Positions 43,608 to 51,221 of a stretch of DNA of 64,000 nt are shown in pieces. Origin of the DNA: JANXMY01 sp964251675 (GTDB taxonomy: Bacteria > Armatimonadota > Armatimonadia > Armatimonadales > Capsulimonadaceae); contig CAXUKS010000001.1 in the NCBI GenBank assembly GCA_964251675.1, forward strand, positions 124,001 to 188,000. Direction: 5' to 3'. Under the pieces are notes generated by a model, which worked only from the letters and a program-made list of their open reading frames with translations, had not been told where the DNA came from and ran no database searches. Position 1 is the stretch's first letter, and each line of letters opens with the position of its first letter. The translations under genes and the position numbers were made by a program.

Positions 43608-43741
43608 GCGCGTAGCTGAAAACTACGCGCTGGGAGAGGCGTCCTGCGGACGGAGGCGTTAAGACAGAAGAACCGCATTCTTTGTCCGTATGTCTTCCGT
43701 CCGAAGGACGCCTCACCTAGCGAGGGATTTTCAATCCCTCG
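43608..43741. repeat. Composite intergenic palindrome, copy 5
   Basis: The left arm begins with the hairpin CGCGTAG-CTGAAAA-CTACGCG; the right arm ends with CGAGGGATT-TTC-AATCCCTCG. Inside, GAGGCGTCCTGCGGACGG pairs with CCGTCCGAAGGACGCCTC. The flank CGCTGGGAG matches copy 2. The two outer hairpins differ completely in stem bases but keep the TGAA loop (read on the opposite strand for the right arm). It lies between the pseudopilin and PEP-CTERM genes. Confidence 0.8.
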
Positions 43742-43773
43742 TTCTGTCCTTCGAGCCACACAAAGGAACATTT

Positions 43774-44712
43774 ATGAAACACTTCACACTCAAACCCGCC
43801 CTCGGCCTGCTGTCTCTGACGGCATTTTTCAGCCTCGCCCCCGGTGCTCATGCCCAGCAGTTTGCGTCCAGCGTCGCAGCCTACAGCAATCTCAGCACGA
43901 ATGGACTGTTTAGCAACGCCGCCGCCGCGCTGGGGCAGCCGACCACGCTGGCCGATGACGGCTTTGGCGACCTGTATCACACGTCGGCAGCCTACGCGGC
44001 TTACGGCGTCAACCCTGCCGGAAATAATCTGCTGGTGTCGCTCGGCGGCAGCGGGCAGGGCAGCCTGACAGTTAAGTTTGACCTGGCCCCCATTATCCAC
44101 AGCAACCAGCACTGGTTCGGGCAGGACTTCATCGTTTACAGCAACTCGTTTTTTGTCGGCACGAACTACGCGACCGGCGAAGGGTACGTTCTGCCCGATA
44201 CGGACATGACCCAGTACCACGCCACCGACGGCAGCATATTCGGCACGAGGCCGTCCGTCAGCGTCAGTGCCAACGGCACGGACTTTGTCACGCTCACCTC
44301 AGCGAACACAATGCTGTTCCCGGAGAATCCGTACAAGTGGGTCGGCATCTCCGCGCAGAACCCGAGCGGCTGGGATGACACGCCCGGCAATTTGCAGGAC
44401 TTCTCCAAGCCCGTGGACCCAACGTTGACGGGAGCGGATTTCGCGGGCAAAAGCATCGCCGAGGTTGCTAACACGGTCTACAATGGCTCGGCGGGCGGCT
44501 TCTCCTTTTCGCTGGCGGACACGCCATTTGCGACCACCGGCATTCAGTACGTGCGCTTCACTGGCTTTGGCAACATTGACGGCGTTTCGCGTGTCAGCGA
44601 CGCCCCGCAGTCCGCCCCCGTGCCGGAAGCCAGCACGAGTCTGATCCTGGCCGTCGGCCTGCTCGTTATTGGCGGCGTGTGTCCGCGCCGCAAAGCGCGT
44701 GTGGCCGCCTGA
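43774..44712 (+). CDS. PEP-CTERM-like surface protein in the B12-regulated locus
   Basis: This 312-residue protein has a signal peptide (LGLLSLTAFFSLAPGAHA) and a C-terminal VPEAST, membrane stretch and PRRKARVAA sorting signal. The body reads GGSGQGSLTVKFDLAPIIH and GQDFIVYSNSFFVGTNY, a beta-rich motif I associate with cell-surface proteins, some near B12-uptake loci; that link is from memory and unproven. AAAGGA precedes ATG 43774. A strong terminator follows. Confidence 0.78.
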   Translation: MKHFTLKPALGLLSLTAFFSLAPGAHAQQFASSVAAYSNLSTNGLFSNAAAALGQPTTLADDGFGDLYHTSAAYAAYGVNPAGNNLLVSLGGSGQGSLTVKFDLAPIIHSNQHWFGQDFIVYSNSFFVGTNYATGEGYVLPDTDMTQYHATDGSIFGTRPSVSVSANGTDFVTLTSANTMLFPENPYKWVGISAQNPSGWDDTPGNLQDFSKPVDPTLTGADFAGKSIAEVANTVYNGSAGGFSFSLADTPFATTGIQYVRFTGFGNIDGVSRVSDAPQSAPVPEASTSLILAVGLLVIGGVCPRRKARVAA

Positions 44713-44731
44713 TCTTGCCCCTGTCCACAAA

Positions 44732-44763
44732 GCCGCTGCCCTTTCGAGGGCAGCGGCTTTTTT
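44732..44763 (+). terminator. Terminator after the PEP-CTERM gene
   Basis: A perfect 10-bp stem (GCCGCTGCCC / GGGCAGCGGC) with a six-base loop, followed by six T residues. Confidence 0.95.
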
Positions 44764-44835
44764 GCGTTTGTTGTTGCCCAAGACGCGGAGCGCGTTTAAG
44801 ACCGGCGGCAGGCGGCAAAACTACAGCAATGCCTT

Positions 44836-45762
44836 ATGAAAATTGTTTCCCTGCTGCCGAGCGCCACTGAAATTGTCTGCGCCCTCGGGCTGGAAGACAG
44901 CCTTGTGGCTGTCACCCACGAATGCGACTACCCGCCGTCCGTCAAAAACAAGCCCGTGATCACGCGCAGCATTCTCCCGGAAGGGCTGACCAGCGCGGAA
45001 ATTGACGCGGCGGTGCGGGAACAATTAAGCGAGGCGCATTCGTTGTATACGATTGACCAGACTCTGCTGGTAGAACTTGCGCCCGATTTGATTTTGACGC
45101 AGCAGCTTTGCGATGTCTGCGCGGTCTCTTATAAAGACGTACAAGCCGCTGTCCGCCTCCTGCCCAACCCGCCGCGAGTGCTGAATTTGGAGCCGACGAC
45201 GCTGGCTGGCGTGCTGGGAACAATCACGCAGGTCGGGCAGTCCACAGGACGCGAGGACGAAGCGGCGGCCCTCACAGCGAATTTGTGGGCGCGAGTAGAG
45301 CGTGTGCGGGCATTAGCCGAAGCAGCAGAGCACCGGCCCCGAACGGTGCTGTTAGAGTGGATTGAGCCGCTGTTTGGCGGCGGGCACTGGGACCCGGAAC
45401 TGGTGCAGATTGCGGGCGGCTGCGATTTAGTCGGCAGCCTGCATCAGCCCTCCACGCAGATTTCGTGGGACGCCGTGCGTCAGTTCGCCCCGGAAGTGCT
45501 GGTAATCGCGCAGTGCGGGTTCGGCGCAGTGCGGACGCTGGAAGATATGCCGATTTTGGAAGCCCTGCCCGGATACGCCGATCTGCCTGCTGTGCGCTCG
45601 GGCCGCGTGTTTGTCGTCAACGGCTCGGACTATTTCAGCCGCCCTGGCCCGCGCCTTGTGGACAGCCTGGAGCTTCTTGCCTCACTCCTGCACCCGGAGA
45701 CTTTTGGGGAGCCGCTTTATTCCGAAGACCGCGTTCTGCGCCGCAGCGGCAGACAGGTATAA
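44836..45762 (+). CDS. btuF: BtuF-like cobalamin-binding protein
   Basis: This 308-residue periplasmic-binding-type protein starts MKIVSLLPSATEIVCALG and contains THECDYPP, LILTQQLCDVCAVSY (a Cys pattern common in the BtuF group), RTVLLEWIEPLFGGGHW and a PGYADLPAVRSGRVFVV segment. No signal peptide is seen, which is common for this subgroup in databases but leaves its location open. It lies after a terminator, so it may be read through from the B12 riboswitch or have its own promoter. No BtuC or BtuD is in the window. Confidence 0.85.
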   Translation: MKIVSLLPSATEIVCALGLEDSLVAVTHECDYPPSVKNKPVITRSILPEGLTSAEIDAAVREQLSEAHSLYTIDQTLLVELAPDLILTQQLCDVCAVSYKDVQAAVRLLPNPPRVLNLEPTTLAGVLGTITQVGQSTGREDEAAALTANLWARVERVRALAEAAEHRPRTVLLEWIEPLFGGGHWDPELVQIAGGCDLVGSLHQPSTQISWDAVRQFAPEVLVIAQCGFGAVRTLEDMPILEALPGYADLPAVRSGRVFVVNGSDYFSRPGPRLVDSLELLASLLHPETFGEPLYSEDRVLRRSGRQV

Positions 45763-45843
45763 CGCTGGGAACCGAATAAACCGAAAACCCGGTAACAGTT
45801 AGTTCCCTCTTAAACTTTATTTCTTGAAAAGAAGGTCCGCCGC

Positions 45844-47148
45844 GTGAGTATTGCTGTATTGGATTTGCCGACAACATCTTTAATTGATCTTCCGATCATC
45901 CCGCATACCGTTCATGAGTTCGGCATCGAGGCCCGCTATCCCGGTGCCTCCTGGGAGGCCGCGTTCAACGGACCCATTCAGGTCTGGACCGACGCCGCAG
46001 GGCAGCGCACGCACGCTGTCACCGTCCGTCTGGCCCGGATGAAGGACCCGGTGACCCGCGAGCTGTACTCGGAAATCCGGCTGTTTTATGTTCCCGACGC
46101 TGAGATGCACGGGATGCATAATGTCTATGACATGACCGAGCGGTTTCCCTGCACCCATATCAGCGGCCCGCGCAAGCCCGCCCCGACCTGCCCGCCCCGG
46201 CACGGCGACTTGTGGTACGATGCCAACTCCGAGGGTATCATCATGGAAGATGTGCGCCTCGCCCCGGTGATGCTTCCCGACGGCGCCCCCGGCTTTTTCG
46301 TGACCGGACAGGGCTACCGGGGTAAGCTGGTCATGCCCGATGACGAGTTCATCCACGATGTCGGCGTCTACGGCGGCTACCTGGACCCCCGTGAGCGGCC
46401 TGAGACTTTAGAGCTAGCACACTTATTCGGCGGCCTGGAGTTTATGACGCAGAAGCCCGGCACGCAGGAAGATATGTTCCTGACGGAGCTTGGCTGCGAT
46501 ATCTGGGTACGAGGAATCATCGGCAGCCTGCCCTCCGAGCTGCACGTCGAGTCCTACAAAAACTCGGTGCGCCTGCCGGAGCGGGACCACGGGCGCACAC
46601 GTATCGGGGCACGCTCCATGAGTGAGACCAAGTTGCTTCCCTATTTTGAGAGCCGTCAGGAAGACGCGATGCACGGCTATACTCTGTGCGGCTTTATCGA
46701 CGGCCTGCCGAACGCCATTGGCGGCGACGTCTGGCCCTACGTTCACCGGGTTGGCCTCGGCAGCAATTTTGTTCACTGCCCCGAAAAGGGTGGCTATCTG
46801 GGCCTCATCCACGTTGTTTTAGACCGCAATAACCCGGAGTATCCCGAGACGCGGGACTCCAAATACCCGGACATTGAAGAGCAGTACGAAGGCTGGTTCG
46901 TCTGGCTGACCTACGAGGGCGACGAAGGCCTGCCGACGATTCAGTCCTGCGTGCGGGCGCTGACCCCGGACGATGTACCGCGCTGCTACCAGGGTCTCGG
47001 GGAGCTGTTCGACACCAAGCGCGTCGCGTTCCCCATCTCCCTCTACCGCGAGGGCGACACCTTGCAAGTCGGCTACGGCTGGGGCGACCGGGCCGACTTT
47101 CTGGCCGAGTTTGACTACCGCACCGTGGTAGACGCGCTTTCCACCTGA
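45844..47148 (+). CDS. Probable GH130-like beta-propeller protein
   Basis: This 434-residue protein starts at GTG 45844, with AAGAAGG upstream. The sequence alternates beta-strand-rich segments, and its end (FPISLYREGDTLQVGYGWGD) resembles five-bladed GH130 mannoside phosphorylases, which finish with a similar GAADT strand. The N-terminal half (MTERFPCTHISGPRKPAP; DLWYDANSEGIIMEDVRLAP) has no motif I recognise. Cytosolic, with no signal peptide. The family call is tentative. It overlaps the next, convergent gene by 34 bases. Confidence 0.45.
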   Translation: MSIAVLDLPTTSLIDLPIIPHTVHEFGIEARYPGASWEAAFNGPIQVWTDAAGQRTHAVTVRLARMKDPVTRELYSEIRLFYVPDAEMHGMHNVYDMTERFPCTHISGPRKPAPTCPPRHGDLWYDANSEGIIMEDVRLAPVMLPDGAPGFFVTGQGYRGKLVMPDDEFIHDVGVYGGYLDPRERPETLELAHLFGGLEFMTQKPGTQEDMFLTELGCDIWVRGIIGSLPSELHVESYKNSVRLPERDHGRTRIGARSMSETKLLPYFESRQEDAMHGYTLCGFIDGLPNAIGGDVWPYVHRVGLGSNFVHCPEKGGYLGLIHVVLDRNNPEYPETRDSKYPDIEEQYEGWFVWLTYEGDEGLPTIQSCVRALTPDDVPRCYQGLGELFDTKRVAFPISLYREGDTLQVGYGWGDRADFLAEFDYRTVVDALST

Positions 47149-47567
47149 GCGGTCCGCATAGCAAGGGGCATCTCCGCGACGATGGAATGGCCTCGCTCCC
47201 GGAAGGTAACTTCCACCTTGCCCGCCGTCGGCGCGTCCGGCTCGCACACCCGGAACTCGGCTGTTTGTCCCGGCGGCAGGGGGCTGACGGTCAAGTACCC
47301 GTGCCCCCGAAATACTTCCTGGCCGCCGCTGTCCGTCAAACTGGAAGTGACCTGTGTGTACGTCAGCGGCTTACGCCCGATATTTCGGAGCCGCCCCTGA
47401 ATGATCAGTCCCCCCACCCCGCGCTTGACGCTCTGGCTGAGAACGCGCACCGAATAGTCCGGCACAGCGGCTGCCGTCTCGGCGTGCGCCGTGGGGGCGA
47501 GCACCTGCGCGGCGGCAAGGGCGGCAAGGCAGGGTAAAACAACGGCGGCGAGTGGAAAACGTGTCAT
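47115..47567 (-). CDS. Secreted FxLYD-domain protein
   Basis: This 150-residue protein has a signal peptide (LAAVVLPCLAALAAAQVLA ... AHA) and one FxLYD-type beta-sandwich (about 45-120: IIQGRLRNIGRKPLTYTQV, PLPPGQTAEFRV). Such domains occur in envelope proteins and have no known activity. Its 3' end overlaps the convergent GH130-like gene by 34 bases. Confidence 0.7.
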   Translation of the reverse strand: MTRFPLAAVVLPCLAALAAAQVLAPTAHAETAAAVPDYSVRVLSQSVKRGVGGLIIQGRLRNIGRKPLTYTQVTSSLTDSGGQEVFRGHGYLTVSPLPPGQTAEFRVCEPDAPTAGKVEVTFRERGHSIVAEMPLAMRTAQVESASTTVR

Positions 47568-47646
47568 AGAAAAAAGCCTTTCAGTTTCTTTCTTCGGCAG
47601 TTTCCGTCGTAATCTTCAATTTCGTGCCTCCAAAGCCGCCGAGGGC

Positions 47647-47676
47647 TTGACAGCAGGGGCCGGAATCGGCTATCAT
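47647..47676 (+). promoter_or_regulatory. tRNA-Pro promoter
   Basis: TTGACA, an 18-base spacer and TATCAT, ending 47 bases before the tRNA. Confidence 0.8.
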
Positions 47677-47723
47677 AACTGCGCCCGCCGGTCTGCTATC
47701 CAGTTGGACACGGCGTTGCACAA

Positions 47724-47797
47724 CGGGGTGTAGCTCAGTTTGGTAGAGTGTCCGGTTCGGGACTGGAAGGCCGCAGGTTCAAGTCCTGTCACCCCGA
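47724..47797 (+). tRNA. tRNA-Pro (anticodon CGG)
   Basis: A full cloverleaf folds by hand: acceptor CGGGGTG / CACCCCG, D arm GCTC / GAGT, anticodon stem TCCGG / CTGGA with loop TTCGGGA (CGG at 47758-47760, G37 as usual for proline), and T arm GCAGG-TTCAAGT-CCTGT. C1-G72 with discriminator A73 is the bacterial tRNA-Pro identity. CCA is not encoded. It reads CCG codons. Confidence 0.97.
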
Positions 47798-47847
47798 TTT
47801 TCAAACTGCTTAAATTATGTTGACTGCGCCAATCAGGGACGATTGCT

Positions 47848-48216
47848 TTGAAGCTCTGCAAATACTGTTTGACCGAGCAGTCGGAAGAAGCTTTTGAGGT
47901 TTGCAAGGTCGTCGGCGAGAGAGTGTACCGGCGGCTCAAGTGCCGTCAATGCAAGCTTTCAAGCAGCCGGTTACGCAAACATCGCCTGCGCTTATGGCTT
48001 GATGGCTACAAAGGTGCGCTGGTTTGCTGTCGGTGCGGCTTCCCCGATCCGCGTGCTCTTCAATTTCACCACAAAGAAACCCATACCAAGTTAGGTAATG
48101 TTGCTGATATGGCCGGACGCGGTCTATCCATAGCAACAATGTTGCGCTAGATAGAAAAGTGTATAGTTCTCTGCTCTAACTGCCACCAAATTGAGCATTA
48201 CGAGCAAAGACATTGA
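47848..48216 (+). pseudogene. HNH-endonuclease-like gene interrupted by an in-frame TAG
   Basis: From TTG 47848 (AGGGA seven bases upstream) the frame gives a zinc-ribbon/HNH protein: CKYC, CRQC, VCCRCGF and ALQFHHKETHTKLGNVAD. It meets TAG at 48148-48150. Beyond it the same frame continues IEKCIVLCSNCHQIEHYEQRH and stops at 48216, supplying the missing C-x-x-C-H half of the HNH core. A single substitution explains the break. Next to the tRNA, it may be remnant mobile DNA. A sequencing error or amber read-through is possible. Confidence 0.75.
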
Positions 48217-48222
48217 GTTTTT

Positions 48223-48255
48223 CAGCCCAGGCAAATGCCTGGGCTGTTGCTTTTT
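48223..48255 (+). terminator. Terminator after the HNH gene
   Basis: A perfect 10-bp stem (CAGCCCAGGC / GCCTGGGCTG), loop AAAT, then TTGCTTTTT. Confidence 0.92.
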
Positions 48256-48303
48256 GGGGCGAAGTGGGTTAAGATAGAGCCTGATGAGTGCCGTGAGGAT
48301 TTG

Positions 48304-48345
48304 GAGGGATTGAAAATCCCTCGTCGAGTCGGCTCGGCATCGACG
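48304..48345. repeat. Pair of small hairpins related to copy 5
   Basis: GAGGGATT-GAA-AATCCCTC (48304-48322) is the reverse complement of the right-end hairpin of the 43608-43741 palindrome. It is followed by CGTCGA ... TCGACG (48322-48345). It looks like a solitary half-element, upstream of the SpoIID gene. Confidence 0.65.
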
Positions 48346-48383
48346 TAATCTTGTGACGCCAACAACATATTTCAGGAGAAACT

Positions 48384-49649
48384 ATGCGCTTGATGCCCGC
48401 CCCCCTCTTTCTGCTCCCTCTGCTGCTGACCGTGCCAGCGGCGCAGGCCGCACCTGCGACGCCCGCTCCCCTGCGAATTGGGCTGGACCGTTCGTTTCGG
48501 CACTCCACCTCGGTGCTGGTAGGCAGCGAGCGGCCTTTTGTGCTGCTGGACCCGCTCACCAACAAAACCCTGTTCAGCGCGGCAGGGGGAACGGATTACA
48601 AGGTGACGGTGTCGGCGGCGGGTATCACGCTGGCGCGGCGCGTGGGGGCGTTGGAAACGCCGGTTCCGGGCAAGTTCGCCGCCGTGCTGCTGGTTCCCGG
48701 CGCGGGCGGCTTTTGCCGGATTGCGCGGATCGGAAGCCGGACGGAAGAGACGCGCCACTACCGGGGCACGCTGACCGTGCGGCGGGACCCGGAGGGGGAC
48801 CTGCGGGTGATCAACACCGTGGCGCTGGAGCCATACCTGTACGGCGTCATTCCGGCAGAGATCGGCACGAAAGTCCCTGCCGAGGCGATGAAAGCGCAGG
48901 CCGTGGCCGCACGGACGTATGCGCTGAAAAACCGGGGCAAGTGTGCTAAAGAAGGCTTTGACCTGGACGACACGACGCGGTGCGAAGGGTATCTGGGGGT
49001 GGACGGCGAAACGGCAGCCTCCAATGCCGCCGTGGACGCCACACGCGGGCAGGTGCTGACGTGGCAGGGAACGCTGATTGACGCCCCCTACTCCACCGAC
49101 AGCGGCGGCATGACGGCGTGCGACACCAACGGCGACTGCCCTTACTTGCAGGCAGTTAAAGACTGCGATGTCCGGGGAGAAGAGTATGCCGTAGGCGGCA
49201 AATATCACACTTGGAGCAAGACGTTCACGCCGACACAAATTGCGGGGCTGCTGGGCCGCGACCCGCGCTCTGCCGTGGCCGGGTTTGCCTCGCTGACGGT
49301 GGACGGGCTGGATGCTTCCGGGCGCGTGACCACGGCGACCGTCTGGGGGGCGGGGGGAGCTTCCAAAACCATCACCGGGCCGCAGATGCGGCAGATTTTG
49401 GGGTATGACGTCCTGCGCTCCACGCGGCTGACGCTGACCCGGACGGCAGCAGGCGCGTACAGGTTTGACGGGCGCGGCTGGGGGCACGGGCTAGGAATGT
49501 CGCAGGACGGCGCGGTTTCAATGGCCGGGGCGCCGTACCGCAAGACCTATCAGCAGATATTGAAACACTATTATGTGGGCACGCAGCTTGCCGCGCTCGA
49601 CACGGTGAGCGCGTCCCTGCCTCAGACTAAGCCTCAGCGCGGGTTTTGA
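48384..49649 (+). CDS. SpoIID/LytB-domain exported protein
   Basis: This 421-residue protein has a signal peptide (PAPLFLLPLLLTVPAAQA) and a SpoIID domain (about 130-410). Signature parts are ALEPYLYGVIPAEIG, AMKAQAVAARTYAL, APYSTDSGGMTA, WGAGGASKTITGPQMR and GRGWGHGLGMSQDGA. SpoIID proteins are lytic transglycosylases that act on denuded glycan strands; outside endospore formers they are general wall-remodelling proteins. The 3' end overlaps the convergent SRPBCC gene by 23 bases. Confidence 0.92.
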   Translation: MRLMPAPLFLLPLLLTVPAAQAAPATPAPLRIGLDRSFRHSTSVLVGSERPFVLLDPLTNKTLFSAAGGTDYKVTVSAAGITLARRVGALETPVPGKFAAVLLVPGAGGFCRIARIGSRTEETRHYRGTLTVRRDPEGDLRVINTVALEPYLYGVIPAEIGTKVPAEAMKAQAVAARTYALKNRGKCAKEGFDLDDTTRCEGYLGVDGETAASNAAVDATRGQVLTWQGTLIDAPYSTDSGGMTACDTNGDCPYLQAVKDCDVRGEEYAVGGKYHTWSKTFTPTQIAGLLGRDPRSAVAGFASLTVDGLDASGRVTTATVWGAGGASKTITGPQMRQILGYDVLRSTRLTLTRTAAGAYRFDGRGWGHGLGMSQDGAVSMAGAPYRKTYQQILKHYYVGTQLAALDTVSASLPQTKPQRGF

Positions 49650-50076
49650 TGGCCTCTAAAATCTTCTGCGTGTTGTCGCGCATCAGCCGGGCGACAACGG
49701 CTTTCAGCAGCGCCCCAATCAGCGGGATTTCCAGGTCATAGTCAATCGCGGAGTCGAATCGAGTCACTCCGGGCGATTCCTCGGTCCACGTCCACGTCCC
49801 CCCGTAGGCCGTGTAGTCCCCTTTGAGCTGCTGAAAGCGCAGGGTGTGCGCGGCCTCGTCCCACAGGTCTTCCTCAGTCCAGCGCACTTTCAGCTTAAAG
49901 TCCGAGGCCACGGCCACCCAGTCCGAGACGGTGCGGCTGCCGTCGCCGCTCCGCTCGGAGATCGCCACGCTTTCCACGTCCGGCATGAACTGTGGAAACG
50001 TCTCTTGGTCGCGGGCCAGCGCAAAGACTTTTTCCAGCGGAGCGTTGATGACCACGGTGTTTTCAATATGGGGCAT
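49627..50076 (-). CDS. SRPBCC-family (START/Bet v1-like) protein
   Basis: This 149-residue protein starts MPHIENTVVINAPLEKVFAL at 50076. The family pattern is clear: the initial strand-helix (APLEKVFALARDQETFPQF), SDWVAVASDFKLKVRWTEED, and the long C-terminal helix (LIGALLKAVVARLMRDNTQ). Members bind lipids or polyketides or act in ubiquinone-type pathways (COQ10-like). It is eight bases downstream of the DinB-like gene, in a possible lexA transcript. Confidence 0.85.
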   Translation of the reverse strand: MPHIENTVVINAPLEKVFALARDQETFPQFMPDVESVAISERSGDGSRTVSDWVAVASDFKLKVRWTEEDLWDEAAHTLRFQQLKGDYTAYGGTWTWTEESPGVTRFDSAIDYDLEIPLIGALLKAVVARLMRDNTQKILEAIKTRAEA

Positions 50077-50084
50077 GGTTGTTC

Positions 50085-50360
50085 TTAGTCCAGAGTACCG
50101 AGCAGGGATGCAATGCAGTTGACCTGCCCCAGATGATAGGTCAGGTTCCAGTAGGGATAGGCAAGCATCTCCGCCACACTTTGCTTTCCCCAGGGCAGTG
50201 CTATCTCGTCGGCCAGATCGCTGTCGGGAACAGCGGCAATCGCGGCGGCGACGCGACGGGCGTTTTCTAGGAGGCGCGGATGGATTTCTTCCCACCGCCG
50301 GGTGTGAAGGAGGTTCGCTGTGTAGCCGGTCAGCAAGGTACACTCAGCGACCTGATCCAT
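50085..50360 (-). CDS. Shortened DinB-like protein (C-terminal half only)
   Basis: This 91-residue frame matches the second half of DinB/YfiT-type four-helix metalloproteins: WEEIHPRLLENARRVAAAI, LPWGKQSVAEMLAYPYWN and the metal-binding YHLGQVNCIASLLG. Family members usually have about 150-170 residues and an N-terminal His missing here; lexA ends only 55 bases upstream, so there is no room for it. It is either a decayed gene or a minimal form. The name echoes, but is unrelated to, DNA polymerase IV. Confidence 0.55.
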   Translation of the reverse strand: MDQVAECTLLTGYTANLLHTRRWEEIHPRLLENARRVAAAIAAVPDSDLADEIALPWGKQSVAEMLAYPYWNLTYHLGQVNCIASLLGTLD

Positions 50361-50415
50361 CGCCGGGCGGGCGGACGCGGCAGGCTGCCAGAGGCGCTTG
50401 TTTTCAGGCTGTCAC

Positions 50416-51048
50416 TCAGGCCATGCGGCGGACGACGCCGACGACTTTGCCGGCGATCTGAATGTCATCAAAGTACATCGGCTTCATGCGCTTGTTGGCA
50501 GGCTGAAGGCGGATGCGCTGCTTTTCTTTATAGAACCGCTTCACGGTCGCTTCCGTGACTTCTTCGTGGGTAATCATCGCCACCACAGTTTCGCCGTTGT
50601 CGGCGGTCTGCTGGCGGCGCACGACCACGTAATCGCCGTCGTGGATGCCGTCGTCGATCATGCTGTCCCCGCGCACTTCCAAGATGAACCCGTCGCCGGA
50701 GATAAAGTCCGTGGGCAGGGGGAACACGTCTTCGATGTCTTCCTGCGCGAGCCGGGGCTTCCCAGCGGCCACAGTGCCAATAATCGGAACGTTGATGACA
50801 GGTTTGGTGCGAGTGTAGTCTTCGCCCCGGCTGCCCGGCACAAGCTTGATGGCGCGGGTCAGCACGGCATCGCGCTGGATATGGCCGGCCTCCTCGAGGC
50901 TCTTTAAGTGAGCATGAACGGTGGAAGACGACGACAAGCTGACGGCGGACCCGATTTCGCGGACGGTCGGCGGGTAGCCGTGAACGCTCATATGCTGCTC
51001 AATGCAGTTTAAAATTTGTTTCTGGCGGCTGGATAACGGCTTCGGCAT
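50416..51048 (-). CDS. lexA: LexA repressor
   Basis: LexA represses SOS genes and cleaves itself when stimulated by RecA-ssDNA. Starting at ATG 51048 (MPKPLSSRQKQILNCIE; AAGGAG upstream) it has 210 residues. It has a winged-helix DNA-binding domain (GYPPTVREIGSAVSLSSSSTVHAHL), the cleavage site in VAAGKP (a Gly-Lys variant of Ala-Gly), Ser in VRGDSMIDDGI and the catalytic Lys in VVAMITHEEVTEATVKRF. Its own operator and promoter are visible upstream. Two small genes follow on the same strand. Confidence 0.95.
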   Translation of the reverse strand: MPKPLSSRQKQILNCIEQHMSVHGYPPTVREIGSAVSLSSSSTVHAHLKSLEEAGHIQRDAVLTRAIKLVPGSRGEDYTRTKPVINVPIIGTVAAGKPRLAQEDIEDVFPLPTDFISGDGFILEVRGDSMIDDGIHDGDYVVVRRQQTADNGETVVAMITHEEVTEATVKRFYKEKQRIRLQPANKRMKPMYFDDIQIAGKVVGVVRRMA

Positions 51049-51083
51049 CAAAGGCTCCTTCCCGAATGAGGCACAAACGTTCG

Positions 51084-51097
51084 GCAACAGATGTTCG
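51084..51097 (-). promoter_or_regulatory. LexA operator (SOS box, Gram-positive type)
   Basis: The minus strand reads CGAACATCTGTTGC, 12 of 14 against the CGAAC-RNRY-GTTYC consensus, located just after the predicted lexA transcription start. It indicates autoregulation. A second partial site (CGAACGTTTG) follows directly. Confidence 0.75.
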
Positions 51098-51109
51098 GCC
51101 TATACCACC

Positions 51110-51139
51110 AGTATAGCGTGAAATGGGCACAAGTGTCAA
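51110..51139 (-). promoter_or_regulatory. lexA promoter
   Basis: TTGACA, an 18-base spacer and TATACT on the minus strand; predicted start about 51103, immediately ahead of the SOS box. Confidence 0.82.
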
Positions 51140-51145
51140 CCCACC

Positions 51146-51175
51146 TTGACAATGAGGCGGACACATAGGTACACT
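51146..51175 (+). promoter_or_regulatory. aroF promoter
   Basis: TTGACA, an 18-base spacer and TACACT, divergent from and six bases away from the lexA -35. The predicted start lies about 40 bases before the ATG. Confidence 0.78.
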
Positions 51176-51221
51176 CATCGGTACTTTTTGAAGATTATTA
51201 GGAAATGAGTAAGGGGCTTTT

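Noticed and set aside
50085..50360. DinB-like protein as DNA polymerase IV
   Set aside because: The family name is shared, but the YHLGQVN motif belongs to the four-helix DinB/YfiT family, not to Y-family polymerases.
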